Source: Microbacterium arborescens (GTDB lineage Bacteria; Actinomycetota; Actinomycetes; Actinomycetales; Microbacteriaceae). Taken from it: a stretch of DNA of 64,000 nucleotides. Below are positions 44,901 to 54,342 of the stretch, piece by piece (the stretch's first letter is position 1; each line of letters starts with the position of its first letter). The translations under genes were made by a program, and so were the position numbers. The DNA lies in NCBI GenBank assembly GCA_003339645.1, contig QNUV01000041.1:960953-1024952 (forward strand), written 5' to 3'. A model generated the notes under the pieces. That model made no database searches and was not told the origin of the DNA. It saw nothing but the letters and a program-made list of their open reading frames with translations.

Positions 44901-47900
44901 TCAGGATGCGGCGGGCGACGCCGCCGTCGTGGCGACCGGGAAGAGCTGGTCGAGCAGCTGACCCGTCCACGCGATGAGGTCGGCATCGCCGAGCGCGGCA
45001 CCGCCGGCGGTCGGCAGCGGGACCACGAGGGCTTCGCCGCCGGCGAGCAGTTTGGCCTTGGGGTACAGCCTCTGCAGCCGGATGCGCATCGACTCGGGAA
45101 GCCGGGCCGGCGCGACCCGAAGATTCGGTCCCATCGCAACGACGTCCGTCAGCCCGGCCTGGGCTGCGCGGCGGCGCAGCCGGGCGACCGCGAGCAGACC
45201 CTCCACCTCGGCCGGCGGGCGCCCGTACCGGTCGGTGAGCTCTTCGACCACGAGGTCGATCGCATCGTCCTTGGCGCTGACGGCTGCCGCCGCCGAGAGC
45301 TTCTGATACGCCTCGAGGCGCAGGCGCTCGCTGTCGATGTAGTCCTCGGGAATGCGCGCGGCCACGGGCAGCTCGAGCCGCAGCTCGGCCGGCCCGTCGA
45401 CCTCCTCGCCCCGGAACGTCGAGACGGCCTCGCCGATCATCCGCAGATAGAGGTCGAACCCGACCCCGGCGATGTGGCCGGCCTGCTCGGCGCCCAGCAG
45501 ATTGCCCGCGCCGCGCAGCTCGAGGTCCTTCAGCGCGACCTGCATGCCCGAGCCGAGGTCGTTGTTGACGGCGATCGTCTCGAGGCGGTCGGCGGCCGTC
45601 TCGCTGAGGGGCTTGTTCTCGTCGTAGAGGAAGTACGCGTACGCGCGCTCGCGCCCGCGCCCGACCCGGCCGCGCAGCTGGTGCAGCTGGCTCAGCCCGT
45701 ACTTGTCGGCACGGTCGATGATGATGGTGTTCGCGTTGGAGATGTCGAGCCCCGTCTCGACGATCGTCGTCGAGACGAGGACGTCGGCACGCCGCTCCCA
45801 GAAGTCGTCCACGACCTGCTCGAGCTGGTGCTCCCCCATCTGGCCGTGCGCGACGGCGATGCGCGCCTCGGGCACCAGCTCACCGAGCTGCGCCGCGACC
45901 CGCTGGATCGACTGCACCCGGTTGTGCACGAAGAACACCTGGCCCTCGCGCAGCAGCTCGCGCCGGATGGCGGCCGCGATCTGCTTGTCACTGCGCGGTC
46001 CGACGTAGGTGAGGATCGGATGCCGCTCCTCGGGCGGGGTCGCCAGGGTCGACATCTCCCGAATACCGGTCACCGCCATCTCGAGCGTGCGCGGGATCGG
46101 CGTCGCGCTCATCGCGAGGATGTCGACGCCGGTCTTCAGCTTCTTCAGCGAGTCCTTGTGTTCGACGCCGAACCGCTGCTCCTCGTCGATGATGAGGAGC
46201 CCGAGATCCTTGAAGGCGACCTTCTCGGTCAGGATGCGGTGGGTGCCGATGACCATGTCGACGGTGCCGTCGGCGAGCCCGTCGACCGTCTCGCGGGCCT
46301 GCTTCGCGGTCTGGAACCGCGACAGGGGGCGCACCTTCACCGGGAATCCGGCGAAGCGCTCGGTGAACGTCTCGAGATGCTGCTTCGCGAGAAGCGTGGT
46401 CGGGACCAGCATCGCGACCTGCTTCCCCTCCTGAATCGCCTTGAACGCGGCGCGGACGGCGACCTCGGTCTTGCCGAATCCGACGTCGCCCGAGAGCAGG
46501 CGATCCATCGGGATCGGCTTCTCCATGTCGGCCTTGATCTCGTCGATCGTCTGCAGCTGGTCGGGCGTCTCCGCGAAGGGGAACGCCTCTTCGAGCTCGC
46601 GCTGCCACGGGGTGTCGGGGCCGAACGCGTGCCCCTTCGACGCCATGCGCGCCGAGTACAGCTTGACGAGCTCGACGGCGATGTCACGGACGGCCTTGCG
46701 CGCCTTGCCCTTCGCGGCTGCCCAGTCGCTGCCGCCCATCTTCGACAGCACCGGCGCCTCGCCGCCGACGTACCGCGAGAGCTGGTCGAGCTGGTCGGTC
46801 GGCACGAAGAGCTTGTCACCGGGATAGCCCCGCTTGGCGGGCGCGTACTCGAGCACGAGGTACTCGCGCTGCGTCTTCACCGCGTTGCGGCCCCCGCTGG
46901 AGACCTCACGCTGGACGAGCTCGACGAACTTGCCGATTCCGTGGGTGGAGTGCACGACGACGTCGCCGGGCTTCAGCTGCAACGGGTCGACGACGTTGCG
47001 CCGCCGCGTCGCGAGCTTCTTCACCACGCGGCCGTCGCTGCCGATCGTGCGGCCGTAGAACTCACTCTCGGTGAGGACGGCGAGCTTCGCCTCGGCCGAC
47101 TCGAAACCGCGCTCGAGCGATGCCACGACGCAGACCGCGACGGCCTCGTCGGAGAGCTCGGCGACGCCATCGCTCGTGCGGGCGGCGATCCCGCGCTCGG
47201 CCATCACGTCGCGGGCCCGGTCGACGAGCCCGGGACCCGAGGCGCAGACGACGACGCGCCAGCCGCGCGCCAGCAGGTCGCCGATGTGGGCGGTGGCACC
47301 GTCGACGTTGCCCTGGAACGAGGGCACCGCGCTGCCGTCGACACGCAGGTCGTCGCCGGTCTCGGTCAGCCCCTCGCCGGCGGCATCCGCTGCTCCCGAG
47401 TCGAAGGCGCTGAGGGTCCACCACACCCCGGAGCGCTCGCGCATCGCGTCGCGCAGAGCGGGGAGGGTCAGGAAGTCGCCAGCGCCGAGATCGACGGGGC
47501 TGTCAGCCCCGGCGGTCGCCGCGCTCCAGGCCGCTTCGAGGAATTCGCGGTTGGTCTCACCGAGGGTGCGCGCCCGCGTGCGCGAGCGCTCGGGGTCGAC
47601 GAGAGCGATCGCCGAGCCGCGGGGCAGATAGTCGACGAGCGGCACGATGCCCTCTGCGAGCGCGGGCAGCAGCGACTCCATCCCCTCGACGGGGATGCCC
47701 TGCGACATCTTCTCGAGCATGCCCGTCAGACTCGGGAAGGTCGGGGCCATCGCCGCAGCGCGCTCGCGGACGGCCGGCGTCAGCAGCAGCTCACGCGCCG
47801 GCAGGAGCACGGCCTCGCCGACCTCGCCGGGCAGTGATCGCTGGTCGGCGATGGAGAACGCGCGGATCTGATCGACCTCGTCGCCGAAGAAGTCGATGCG

Positions 47901-48500
47901 CAGCGGGTGGTCGGCCGCGGCCGGAAAGACATCGAGGATGCCGCCGCGAACTGCGAACTCGCCGCGACGGGAGACCATGTCGACCCGGTGATAGGCGAGT
48001 TCGACGAGGCGCCGGACCACCTGTTCGAGGTCGCTCCCCCGCGCTCCGACCGACAGCGACACCGGGTCGGCGTCGGTCAGACCGGCCGCGAGCGGCTGCA
48101 GGGCCGCGCGGACGGAGGCCGTGATGACCAGCGGTGCGCTGCCGTCGTGCGCGGCCGCACGGCGAAGCACGGCGAGACGGCGTCCGACGGTCTCGGGGCT
48201 CGGACTCAGCCGCTCGTGCGGCAGGGTCTCCCAGGCGGGGAAGTGCACGATCTCGGCCTCGGGGACGAGGCACTGCAGCGCGGCACCGAGGGTCTCGGCG
48301 CGGCGACCGGTGGGAGCGACGGCGAGCACGACAGCGGGTCGACCGTCGCGGCGGCGCTGCTCGAGCAGAGCCGCGAGGAGGGGGGCGTCGAGCCCGTCGA
48401 CCAGCGAGTAGTCGAGACTGCCGACGGCTCCGGATGTCACCGCCTCCCGGAAGGAGTCAGCCTGCGAAAGGGCGCGCACGATCCCGGGAACTGTCACCAC
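44901..48500 (-). CDS. mfd: Transcription-repair coupling factor Mfd (1199 aa)
   Basis: Removes RNA polymerase stalled at DNA lesions and recruits UvrA. The N-terminal UvrB-like module is present. The RNA polymerase-interaction (CarD-like) domain follows near residues 505-575 (DVVVHSTHGIGKFVEL). RecG-like translocase motifs come next: Walker A SGDVGFGKTEVAVRAAF near 665 and DEEQRFG near 770, with VGRGRERAYAYFLY. The C-terminal TRCF domain closes it. A second GTG one codon in may be the actual start. It is convergent with the permease. Confidence 0.96.
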   Translation of the reverse strand: MVTVPGIVRALSQADSFREAVTSGAVGSLDYSLVDGLDAPLLAALLEQRRRDGRPAVVLAVAPTGRRAETLGAALQCLVPEAEIVHFPAWETLPHERLSPSPETVGRRLAVLRRAAAHDGSAPLVITASVRAALQPLAAGLTDADPVSLSVGARGSDLEQVVRRLVELAYHRVDMVSRRGEFAVRGGILDVFPAAADHPLRIDFFGDEVDQIRAFSIADQRSLPGEVGEAVLLPARELLLTPAVRERAAAMAPTFPSLTGMLEKMSQGIPVEGMESLLPALAEGIVPLVDYLPRGSAIALVDPERSRTRARTLGETNREFLEAAWSAATAGADSPVDLGAGDFLTLPALRDAMRERSGVWWTLSAFDSGAADAAGEGLTETGDDLRVDGSAVPSFQGNVDGATAHIGDLLARGWRVVVCASGPGLVDRARDVMAERGIAARTSDGVAELSDEAVAVCVVASLERGFESAEAKLAVLTESEFYGRTIGSDGRVVKKLATRRRNVVDPLQLKPGDVVVHSTHGIGKFVELVQREVSSGGRNAVKTQREYLVLEYAPAKRGYPGDKLFVPTDQLDQLSRYVGGEAPVLSKMGGSDWAAAKGKARKAVRDIAVELVKLYSARMASKGHAFGPDTPWQRELEEAFPFAETPDQLQTIDEIKADMEKPIPMDRLLSGDVGFGKTEVAVRAAFKAIQEGKQVAMLVPTTLLAKQHLETFTERFAGFPVKVRPLSRFQTAKQARETVDGLADGTVDMVIGTHRILTEKVAFKDLGLLIIDEEQRFGVEHKDSLKKLKTGVDILAMSATPIPRTLEMAVTGIREMSTLATPPEERHPILTYVGPRSDKQIAAAIRRELLREGQVFFVHNRVQSIQRVAAQLGELVPEARIAVAHGQMGEHQLEQVVDDFWERRADVLVSTTIVETGLDISNANTIIIDRADKYGLSQLHQLRGRVGRGRERAYAYFLYDENKPLSETAADRLETIAVNNDLGSGMQVALKDLELRGAGNLLGAEQAGHIAGVGFDLYLRMIGEAVSTFRGEEVDGPAELRLELPVAARIPEDYIDSERLRLEAYQKLSAAAAVSAKDDAIDLVVEELTDRYGRPPAEVEGLLAVARLRRRAAQAGLTDVVAMGPNLRVAPARLPESMRIRLQRLYPKAKLLAGGEALVVPLPTAGGAALGDADLIAWTGQLLDQLFPVATTAASPAAS

Positions 48501-48555
48501 AGAAGCCTACCGCCGGCCGCCGACACGGGCGCCCGGGTCGGACTGCGCGGCGGGC

Positions 48556-49137
48556 TCAGCGCGGCGCGTGGAAGCGCTGCTGCGCGGCGAGGAGCCCCTC
48601 GCCCACGACCGTCTCGACCGCGTCAGCGGCATCCGACACGAGGATGCCGAGGGTCTTCCGTTCGGCCGACGAGAACGGGTCGAGGACCCAGTCCGCCGGA
48701 TCCTGCGCGCCCGGGGGACGTCCGATCCCGACACGGACGCGGGCGAAGTCGGGAGTGCCGAGGGCTTTGGCGATGTCACGGACGCCGTTGTGTCCACCGT
48801 GGCCACCACCCGTCTTGAGCTTGATGGTGTCGAAGGGAATGTCGAGCTCGTCGTGGACCACGATGACGCGGCCGGGGTCGACGCCGTAGAAGGAGGCCAG
48901 CGCGGCGGCCGGGCCACCCGAGACGTTCATGAACGTCTTCGGCTTGGCGAGCACCATCTTGGCGGCACCGGGGCGCAGCCACGACTCGGCTGCCCAGGCG
49001 TTGGCCTTGTGCGATCGCAGGGTCTCACCGCGCCGGCTCGCGAGTTCGTCGATGACCATCTGGCCGATGTTGTGCCGAGTCGCCTCGTAACGCGGCCCGG
49101 GGTTGCCGAGACCGATGATGAGCCAGGTGTCCGCCAT
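48556..49137 (-). CDS. pth: Peptidyl-tRNA hydrolase (193 aa)
   Basis: Frees tRNA from peptidyl-tRNA released by abortive translation. The catalytic H22 lies in [11 protein letters not shown], with [10 protein letters not shown] before it, [11 protein letters not shown] and [13 protein letters not shown] (catalytic Asp), and [10 protein letters not shown]. Length is typical. It follows rplY on the same strand, as in many actinobacteria, with a hairpin between them. Confidence 0.96.
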   Translation of the reverse strand: MADTWLIIGLGNPGPRYEATRHNIGQMVIDELASRRGETLRSHKANAWAAESWLRPGAAKMVLAKPKTFMNVSGGPAAALASFYGVDPGRVIVVHDELDIPFDTIKLKTGGGHGGHNGVRDIAKALGTPDFARVRVGIGRPPGAQDPADWVLDPFSSAERKTLGILVSDAADAVETVVGEGLLAAQQRFHAPR

Positions 49138-49156
49138 GGCGCGCCTTTCGAACGAC

Positions 49157-49189
49157 GGAGCCCGTCCTCACGAGGTGAGAACGGGCTCC
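49157..49189. terminator. Hairpin between rplY and pth
   Basis: GGAGCCCGT (49157-49165) pairs with ACGGGCTCC (49181-49189), and inside it CTCAC (49167-49171) pairs with GTGAG (49175-49179) around a 3-nt loop, with one mismatch between the stems. It is probably a partial terminator or attenuator between rplY and pth. Confidence 0.7.
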
Positions 49190-49202
49190 GCGGGGATGAG
49201 TC

Positions 49203-49841
49203 TTACTCGGACTTCTCGTCGCCCTCGGCCTCGTCGGCCTGCTCGGCGGCGGTCGCCTCGTCGGCGGCCTCGATCTCGTCGGCGGCGGCCAGCGTCGATG
49301 CGGGGACCGATACGGCGACGACGAGCGTCTCGGGGTCGGTGATCAGAGCGGCGCCGCGAGGCAGCGTCAGGTCGGCGGCCGTGATGCGGGCGCCGTCCTC
49401 GAGGCCCTCGACGTCGACCTCGACATTGGTCGGGATGTGGGTCGCCTCGACCTCGAGCGTGATCGACGACGCGTCCTGCGTCGCGATGGTGCCCGAGAAG
49501 GGCTCGCCCGTGACGACGACGGGAACGTCGACCTGGACCTTCTCGCCCTTCTTCACGACGAGGAGGTCGATGTGCTCGATGATCTGGCGCACGGGGTCGC
49601 GCTGGACGTCCTTGACGAGCACCAGCTGCTCCTTGCCGTCGATCGACAGCTCGATGACGGCGTTGGCGCGGCGGACGAGCAGCAGCATCTGGTGGCCCGG
49701 CAGGGCGACGTGCACGGGGTCGGTGCCGTGGCCGTAGATGACGGCGGGGATCTGACCGGCGGCACGCAGACGGCGGGCGAAGCCCTTGCCGAAGTTGGTG
49801 CGCGTCTCTGCAACGACCTTGGTGTCGGTCTCCGTGGACAT
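49203..49841 (-). CDS. rplY: 50S ribosomal protein L25/general stress protein Ctc (212 aa)
   Basis: Binds 5S rRNA. The N-terminal L25 domain (to about residue 95) contains RTNFGKGFARRLRAAGQIPAV and IYGHGTDPVHVALPG. The C-terminal TL5-like beta domain follows (VDVPVVVTGEPFS, DVEGLEDGARITAADLTLP). The tail is acidic and Ala-rich (EATAAEQADEAEGDEKSE). ATG 49841 follows AAGGAGAAACGC. The upstream 210 bp to 50054 is its promoter region; it includes a near-palindrome CTACCAGCGCTGGGTAG. Confidence 0.95.
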   Translation of the reverse strand: MSTETDTKVVAETRTNFGKGFARRLRAAGQIPAVIYGHGTDPVHVALPGHQMLLLVRRANAVIELSIDGKEQLVLVKDVQRDPVRQIIEHIDLLVVKKGEKVQVDVPVVVTGEPFSGTIATQDASSITLEVEATHIPTNVEVDVEGLEDGARITAADLTLPRGAALITDPETLVVAVSVPASTLAAADEIEAADEATAAEQADEAEGDEKSE

Positions 49842-50054
49842 GCGTTTCTCCTTGTGGGCCCGAGGCCCGGCTCAGCGGTATGCGGGTTCGACGCGAACGC
49901 GAGCGCGTGGAGAGGAAACGTCCTGCACACACCCTCGTCGATCACGGATCCCGGTTCCCGCACAGCGGGCACGCGGCATCCCTCGCCGAAGTACACCCCC
50001 ACTCTACCAGCGCTGGGTAGGGTGGTTGAGACGTCGTCTACGCCCGGAGGAAAA

Positions 50055-50177
50055 ATGGATTACGGCTGGTTCTCACACGTGCTTCTGTGGGTCATCGGTG
50101 CGATGACGCTCGGCTCGATCGTCTCGGTCAGCCTCGCGCTGTTCGCGATGGGACGACAGGGCTACCGCAAGGGCTGA
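50055..50177 (+). CDS. 40-residue single-span membrane peptide
   Basis: A very short gene with a strong ribosome site, CCGGAGGAAAA, directly before ATG 50055. It encodes MDYGWFSHVLLWVIGAMTLG, then SIVSVSLALFAMGRQGYRKG. One hydrophobic helix (about 8-31) and a basic C-terminus predict N-out/C-in insertion. It is followed by a 19-bp terminator hairpin, which supports a real transcription unit. Function unknown. Confidence 0.7.
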   Translation: MDYGWFSHVLLWVIGAMTLGSIVSVSLALFAMGRQGYRKG

Positions 50178-50211
50178 CCCGACCCGGGCGTCGACGCGAC
50201 GCCCCGATCGA

Positions 50212-50261
50212 CGAAAGCGCGAGGCGCGCCACCCGGTGAGGGGGCGCGCCTCGCGCTTTCG
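50212..50261. terminator. Strong terminator, perfect 19-bp stem
   Basis: CGAAAGCGCGAGGCGCGCC (50212-50230) pairs perfectly with its complement at 50243-50261 around a 12-nt loop. It lies between the convergent 40-aa membrane peptide gene and idnD and can serve both. Confidence 0.9.
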
Positions 50262-50269
50262 CGTCGAGC

Positions 50270-51283
50270 TCAGGCGGGCCAGACCGCGACGACGACCTTG
50301 CCGGAGGCCTCCGAGTCCTTGGCCGTCGCGAACGCCTCGACGATGTCATCGGCGTCGACGACGTGGGTGATGACCTGCTCGATCTCGGGGCGCTCGTCGA
50401 GGAGCCGGACCGCCTCGTCGATCTCGTCCTTGAAACGGAAGGTGCCGACGTAGACGACTTCCTTGGAGATGAAGGGCGCCAGGTTGATCGGTCGCGGCTC
50501 GTTCGGGACCATTCCCACCTGCACGACGCGTCCGGCCGGCCGCGCCGCGCGCAGCGCCGCGGACACCGAGACCGCGACACCCGAGCACTCCAGCACGATG
50601 TCATAGGCGTCAGCGGGAGGCTGCTCCGTGGTGACGTCGAACGTTCGGGACGCGCCGAGTCGGCTCGCACGCTCGAGGGGTCCGGCCAGCACGTCGGTGG
50701 CGTGCACCTCCGCCGCCCCGGCGGCGGTCGCCGCTGCCACTGCGAGCAGTCCGATCGGCCCGGCACCGGTCACGAGGACCCGCGCACCCTCGACGTCGCC
50801 TGCTTTGCTCAGCCCGTGCAGGGCGACGGCGAGCGGTTCGGCCAGCACGGCGCGACGGACCGGCAGCGTCGGCGGGAGGGGTCGCACCATGGACCGATCG
50901 GCGACGATGAGCTCGGCGAGGGCGCCCTGGGTGTGCGGAGTCGTCGAGGCGCTGCCCAGATACGCTCCGCCGGGCCAGAGGTGCGGGTCGTCGGCGATCG
51001 CCTCGACCTTCCGCCCGAAGGTGGCGGGGTGAAGCGTCACCGGTGTACCGGGCTCCCAGTGCCCCGTGGGGTCGAGATCGATGCGGCCGCTCAGCTCGTG
51101 CCCGGGGATGAGAGGCTCCCGCACGACGAACGCCCCGTTCGCGCCCTCGTAGTAGTAGTGCAGGTCCGACCCGCAGATGCCCACGTAGTCGACGCGGATC
51201 CGCACCTCCCCGTCACGGGGTTCGGGCTCGGCGACCTCCGAGATCTCGATGTGCTGCTTGCCGTGGATGTGTGCTGCGCGCAT
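50270..51283 (-). CDS. idnD: L-idonate 5-dehydrogenase-like zinc dehydrogenase (337 aa)
   Basis: Medium-chain dehydrogenase, predicted to interconvert L-idonate and 5-keto-D-gluconate. Catalytic zinc residues are C37 (GICGSDLHYY), H62 and E63 (PGHELSG). The structural zinc lobe has no cysteines (HPATFGRKVEAIADDPHLWP), as in some idonate/sorbitol-type enzymes. The NAD-binding GAGPIG is near residues 171-176. The idnO-like and gntP-like genes immediately upstream on the same strand support the substrate class. GGAAGGA precedes ATG 51283. Confidence 0.85.
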   Translation of the reverse strand: MRAAHIHGKQHIEISEVAEPEPRDGEVRIRVDYVGICGSDLHYYYEGANGAFVVREPLIPGHELSGRIDLDPTGHWEPGTPVTLHPATFGRKVEAIADDPHLWPGGAYLGSASTTPHTQGALAELIVADRSMVRPLPPTLPVRRAVLAEPLAVALHGLSKAGDVEGARVLVTGAGPIGLLAVAAATAAGAAEVHATDVLAGPLERASRLGASRTFDVTTEQPPADAYDIVLECSGVAVSVSAALRAARPAGRVVQVGMVPNEPRPINLAPFISKEVVYVGTFRFKDEIDEAVRLLDERPEIEQVITHVVDADDIVEAFATAKDSEASGKVVVAVWPA

Positions 51284-51298
51284 GACGGTCCTTCCGGG

Positions 51299-52066
51299 TC
51301 AGACGACGGCGGTCATGCCGCCGTCGACGAAGATGTTCTGCCCCGACACGAAGCTCGAGGCGTCCGAGCAGAGGAAGAGCAGGGCTCCGTCGAGCTCGCT
51401 GAAGTCGCCCCACCGCTGCGCCGGCGTGCGCTGCGCGAGCCACGCGCTGAAGTCGGCGTCGTCGACGAGCGCCCGGTTCATCTCCGTCGCGAAGTACCCG
51501 GGCGACAGTGCGTTGACCTGCACGTTGTGCCGGGCGAGGTCGGCCGCCATCCCCTTCGTCAGCTGCGCCACAGCGCCCTTGGTCGCGGAGTAGGGCGCGA
51601 TCGTCTGGCGCGCGAGCGCCGACTGCACCGAAGCGATGTTGACGATCTTGCCCGATCCGCGCTCCACCATGCCGGGGGCGACGAACCGTGCGACGTAGAA
51701 GACGCCGTTGAGGTTCGCCGCGACGATCTCGTCCCAGTCGGCCACGGGGAACTCCGTGAACGGCGCGCGCCGCTGGATCCCCGCGTTGTTCACGAGGATG
51801 TCGGGCACTCCGACCTCGGCGATGATCGCCGCGACCCCCGCCTCGACGGCAGCGGCATCCGTGACGTCGAAGACCGCCGCCACCGGTTCCGGCGAACCGG
51901 CTTCAGCGACCTCCCGCCGCGTGCGCTCGACCGCCTCGGCATCACGGCCGTGGACGACGACACGTGCGCCCTCCCGGGCGAGGGCGAGCGCGAGGGATCG
52001 CCCGAGCCCGCGCGACGAGCCCGTCACGAGGGCGACGCGGCCGGTCACATCGAACAGAGAGGACAT
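51299..52066 (-). CDS. idnO: SDR oxidoreductase, gluconate 5-dehydrogenase-like (255 aa)
   Basis: Short-chain dehydrogenase, predicted to reduce 5-keto-D-gluconate to D-gluconate. The cofactor motif TGSSRGLG is at about 15-22, NNAG near 91-94, catalytic S-Y-K in IASVQSALARQ and YSATKGA, and the C-terminal GQNIFVDGG. The assignment beyond SDR rests on context: gntP upstream and idnD 15 nt downstream in one operon. AAGGAGATCC precedes ATG 52066. Confidence 0.85.
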   Translation of the reverse strand: MSSLFDVTGRVALVTGSSRGLGRSLALALAREGARVVVHGRDAEAVERTRREVAEAGSPEPVAAVFDVTDAAAVEAGVAAIIAEVGVPDILVNNAGIQRRAPFTEFPVADWDEIVAANLNGVFYVARFVAPGMVERGSGKIVNIASVQSALARQTIAPYSATKGAVAQLTKGMAADLARHNVQVNALSPGYFATEMNRALVDDADFSAWLAQRTPAQRWGDFSELDGALLFLCSDASSFVSGQNIFVDGGMTAVV

Positions 52067-52094
52067 CGGATCTCCTTGTCGTGAAGAGGGCGGA

Positions 52095-53483
52095 TCAGAT
52101 CAGCGACGCGAGGCCGAAGACGCCGAGCACGAGCACGAAGGCCAGGACCGACTCGATCGTCTGCTGCACGGTCCAGGTCTTGAGCGTCGTCTTGACGTCC
52201 ATGCCCATGAGGCGCCCCACGAGCCAGAAGCCGGAATCGTTGACGTGTCCGGCGAACACGGAGCCGGCCGCGGTGGCCAGGACGATCGCGGCCACCTGGA
52301 GCGGGTTGAAGTCACCCGCGGCCACTGCGGGAGCCGCGAGGCCTGCGGCGGTCACGAGGGCGACGGTGGCCGAGCCCTGCGCGAGACGGATGATCACCGC
52401 GATGACGTACGCCGCGACGATGACCGGGAGCCCGAGGTCGGACAGCGTGTCGGCGAGCGCGTCACCGATGCCCGAGGCGCGCAGCACGCCACCGAACATG
52501 CCACCGGCGCCGGTGATGAGGATGACGGACGACACCGGGCCGAGGGCCGAGTCGACGACCTTCTCGAGTGCCGTGCCGTTCTCGCCCCGACGCGTGCCGA
52601 GGACGAACGTCGCGACCAGGACGGTGATGAGCAGCGCCACGAAGGAGTTGCCGAGGAGCACCAGGACCTGGACCCACAGGTCGTCCGTCGACACGGCACC
52701 GGCAGAGGCGAGGGTCGTGAGCCCCGTGTTCATGAAGATGAGGAGCATCGGCAGGAGCAGCAGGAGGATCACGGTGCGCGGACGCGGCGGGTTCGCCGGC
52801 TGGTCGTCGTCCTTCTCTCCGAAGAGAGCGGGCACCGGCAGCGGGATGCGTGCGGCGATGAACTTGCCCCAGAGGTAACCGGAGACGTACCAGACGGGGA
52901 AGACGATGACGAGGCCGAGGAGCAGGACGAGACCGAGGTTGGCTCCGTATGCCTCGGTCGCCGTGACGGGGCCGGGGTGCGGCGGCAGGAAGACGTGCAT
53001 GACGGAGAACGCCGCGGCGGCGGGGATGCCGAAGAGCAGGACGTTCGCCTTCGAGACGCGGCGGGCGATCGCGAAGATGATCGGGAGCATCATCACCAGG
53101 CCCGCGTCGAAGAACATCGGGAAGCCGAGGATGAGCGAGGCGATGCCGAGCGCGAAGGGCGCTCGCTTCTCGCCGAAGACCTCGACGAACTTGTCGGCGA
53201 GCGCCTTGGCGCCGCCGGAGTGCTCGATGAGCCTGCCGAGCATCGCACCGAGGGCGACGAGGAGCGCGACGCCGGCGAGTGTTCCGCCGAAGCCGTCGGT
53301 CAGGGTCTTCGCGATCGCTGAGACCGGCACCTGCGCGACGAACGCGGTGAGCAGCGAGACGATGATCAGCGTCAGGAAGGCGTGCACCTTGCAGACGATG
53401 ATCAGGAACAGGATCAGGGCGATCGCGCCGACTGCGATGAGCAGCAGCGGTCCGGCACCCAGGGTCTGGGTCCAGTCTTCCAT
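52095..53483 (-). CDS. gntP: GntP-family gluconate/sugar-acid permease (462 aa)
   Basis: Proton-coupled importer of gluconate or related aldonates with about 12-14 helices. Characteristic segments are LGFPMFFDAGLVMMLPIIF, FLPPHPGPVTATEAYGAN and VNDSGFWLVGRLMGMDVKTTLKTWTV. GGAGATACCG precedes ATG 53483. First gene of the gntP-idnO-idnD operon, transcribed away from the GntR-type regulator; two operator-like sites lie in the gap. Confidence 0.94.
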   Translation of the reverse strand: MEDWTQTLGAGPLLLIAVGAIALILFLIIVCKVHAFLTLIIVSLLTAFVAQVPVSAIAKTLTDGFGGTLAGVALLVALGAMLGRLIEHSGGAKALADKFVEVFGEKRAPFALGIASLILGFPMFFDAGLVMMLPIIFAIARRVSKANVLLFGIPAAAAFSVMHVFLPPHPGPVTATEAYGANLGLVLLLGLVIVFPVWYVSGYLWGKFIAARIPLPVPALFGEKDDDQPANPPRPRTVILLLLLPMLLIFMNTGLTTLASAGAVSTDDLWVQVLVLLGNSFVALLITVLVATFVLGTRRGENGTALEKVVDSALGPVSSVILITGAGGMFGGVLRASGIGDALADTLSDLGLPVIVAAYVIAVIIRLAQGSATVALVTAAGLAAPAVAAGDFNPLQVAAIVLATAAGSVFAGHVNDSGFWLVGRLMGMDVKTTLKTWTVQQTIESVLAFVLVLGVFGLASLI

Positions 53484-53601
53484 CGGTATCTCCGTTGATG
53501 TCGGGAAGCGGACGACCGGGGGCCGAGCCCCGCGGATCGTCCCGCGTTAGTATTCGAGCTGCCCCGTGCCACGGCAGCGGAGCAGAGCGATCCTCGCACA
53601 A

Positions 53602-53632
53602 TGATCGTATCTTTTACAACCACTGATCGTAT
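53602..53632. promoter_or_regulatory. Direct repeat TGATCGTAT, likely operator for the GntR-type regulator
   Basis: TGATCGTAT occurs at 53602-53610 and 53624-53632, 22 bp apart (two helical turns), in an AT-rich patch (CTTTTACAACCA between) of an otherwise GC-rich genome. It lies between divergent gntP and the regulator, 15 nt before the regulator's ATG. A related ATGATATGATCAT site is found at 56774. Confidence 0.6.
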
Positions 53633-53646
53633 TTTTCGGAGGCGTC

Positions 53647-54342
53647 ATGGCGCAGGCATCCCACGGATCCGTGCTCGACGCTCTCGGGCTGCGTATCGCA
53701 TCGGGTGAGCTCGCACCGGGATCGGTGTGCACCCTCGCGGATCTCGAAGCCGAGTTCGGCGTTTCCCGGACGGTCGTGCGCGAAGCGGTCCGGGTCCTCG
53801 AGGCCATGGGCATGCTCTCGTCGCGCCGCCGGGTCGGCCTGACCGTCACGCCGACGAGCGAGTGGAGCGCGCTCGACACCCGCCTCATCGGCTGGCAGCT
53901 CGCCTCTCCCCGGCGCGATCACCAGATCGTCGTGGTCAACGAGCTGCGCTCGGCGGTCGAGCCGATCGCGGCGCGCCTGGCCGCGCAGCGCGGCACCGAC
54001 GTCCAGCGGTCCGAGCTGCTGCGGCTCGCGGCACGCCTCGAAGAGCTCGGCCACAGCGGGCGCGGCGCGTCGCCGGAGTACCTCGAGGTCGATATCCAGT
54101 TCCACGACCTCATCCTCGACATGAGCGGCAACCTCATGCTCGCCGCGAACAAGGCCGCGATCGCCGCCGTCATCGCGGGGCGTTCCGATGTGGGTCTCAC
54201 GCCCGCGGTCCCCTACGAAGAGGCCCTGAACAACCACGTGCAGACGGCCGCGGCGATCGCACGCGGCGATGCCGACGGAGCCGAGCGCCATACCCGCGGC
54301 TACGTCGACGCCGTGCTCAGCGAGGTGCGGGCGCTGGTGTGA
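53647..54342 (+). CDS. GntR/FadR-family regulator with FCD domain (231 aa)
   Basis: N-terminal winged helix (about 5-70) with TLADLEAEFGVSRTVVREAVRVLEAMG minus its ends as recognition region, then RRRVGLTV wing. The C-terminal FCD domain (about 90-220) carries likely metal/ligand residues in DIQFHDLIL, NNHVQTAAAI and AERHTRGY. It probably represses the flanking sugar-acid operons and is relieved by gluconate, 6-phosphogluconate or a keto-acid (inference). Its end overlaps the convergent dehydrogenase gene by 26 bp. Confidence 0.92.
   Translation: MAQASHGSVLDALGLRIASGELAPGSVCTLADLEAEFGVSRTVVREAVRVLEAMGMLSSRRRVGLTVTPTSEWSALDTRLIGWQLASPRRDHQIVVVNELRSAVEPIAARLAAQRGTDVQRSELLRLAARLEELGHSGRGASPEYLEVDIQFHDLILDMSGNLMLAANKAAIAAVIAGRSDVGLTPAVPYEEALNNHVQTAAAIARGDADGAERHTRGYVDAVLSEVRALV

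Noticed and set aside
45474-47837. Very long open frame on the plus strand (about 787 codons)
   Set aside because: It is the complement of mfd, whose minus-strand translation shows all Mfd domains; the plus frame is Arg/Asp/Glu-rich nonsense typical of high-GC antisense frames.
49990-50035. Near-palindrome CTACCAGCGCTGGGTAG upstream of rplY as a terminator or operator
   Set aside because: The arms are short and imperfect, with no matching second site; too weak to call as a separate feature.
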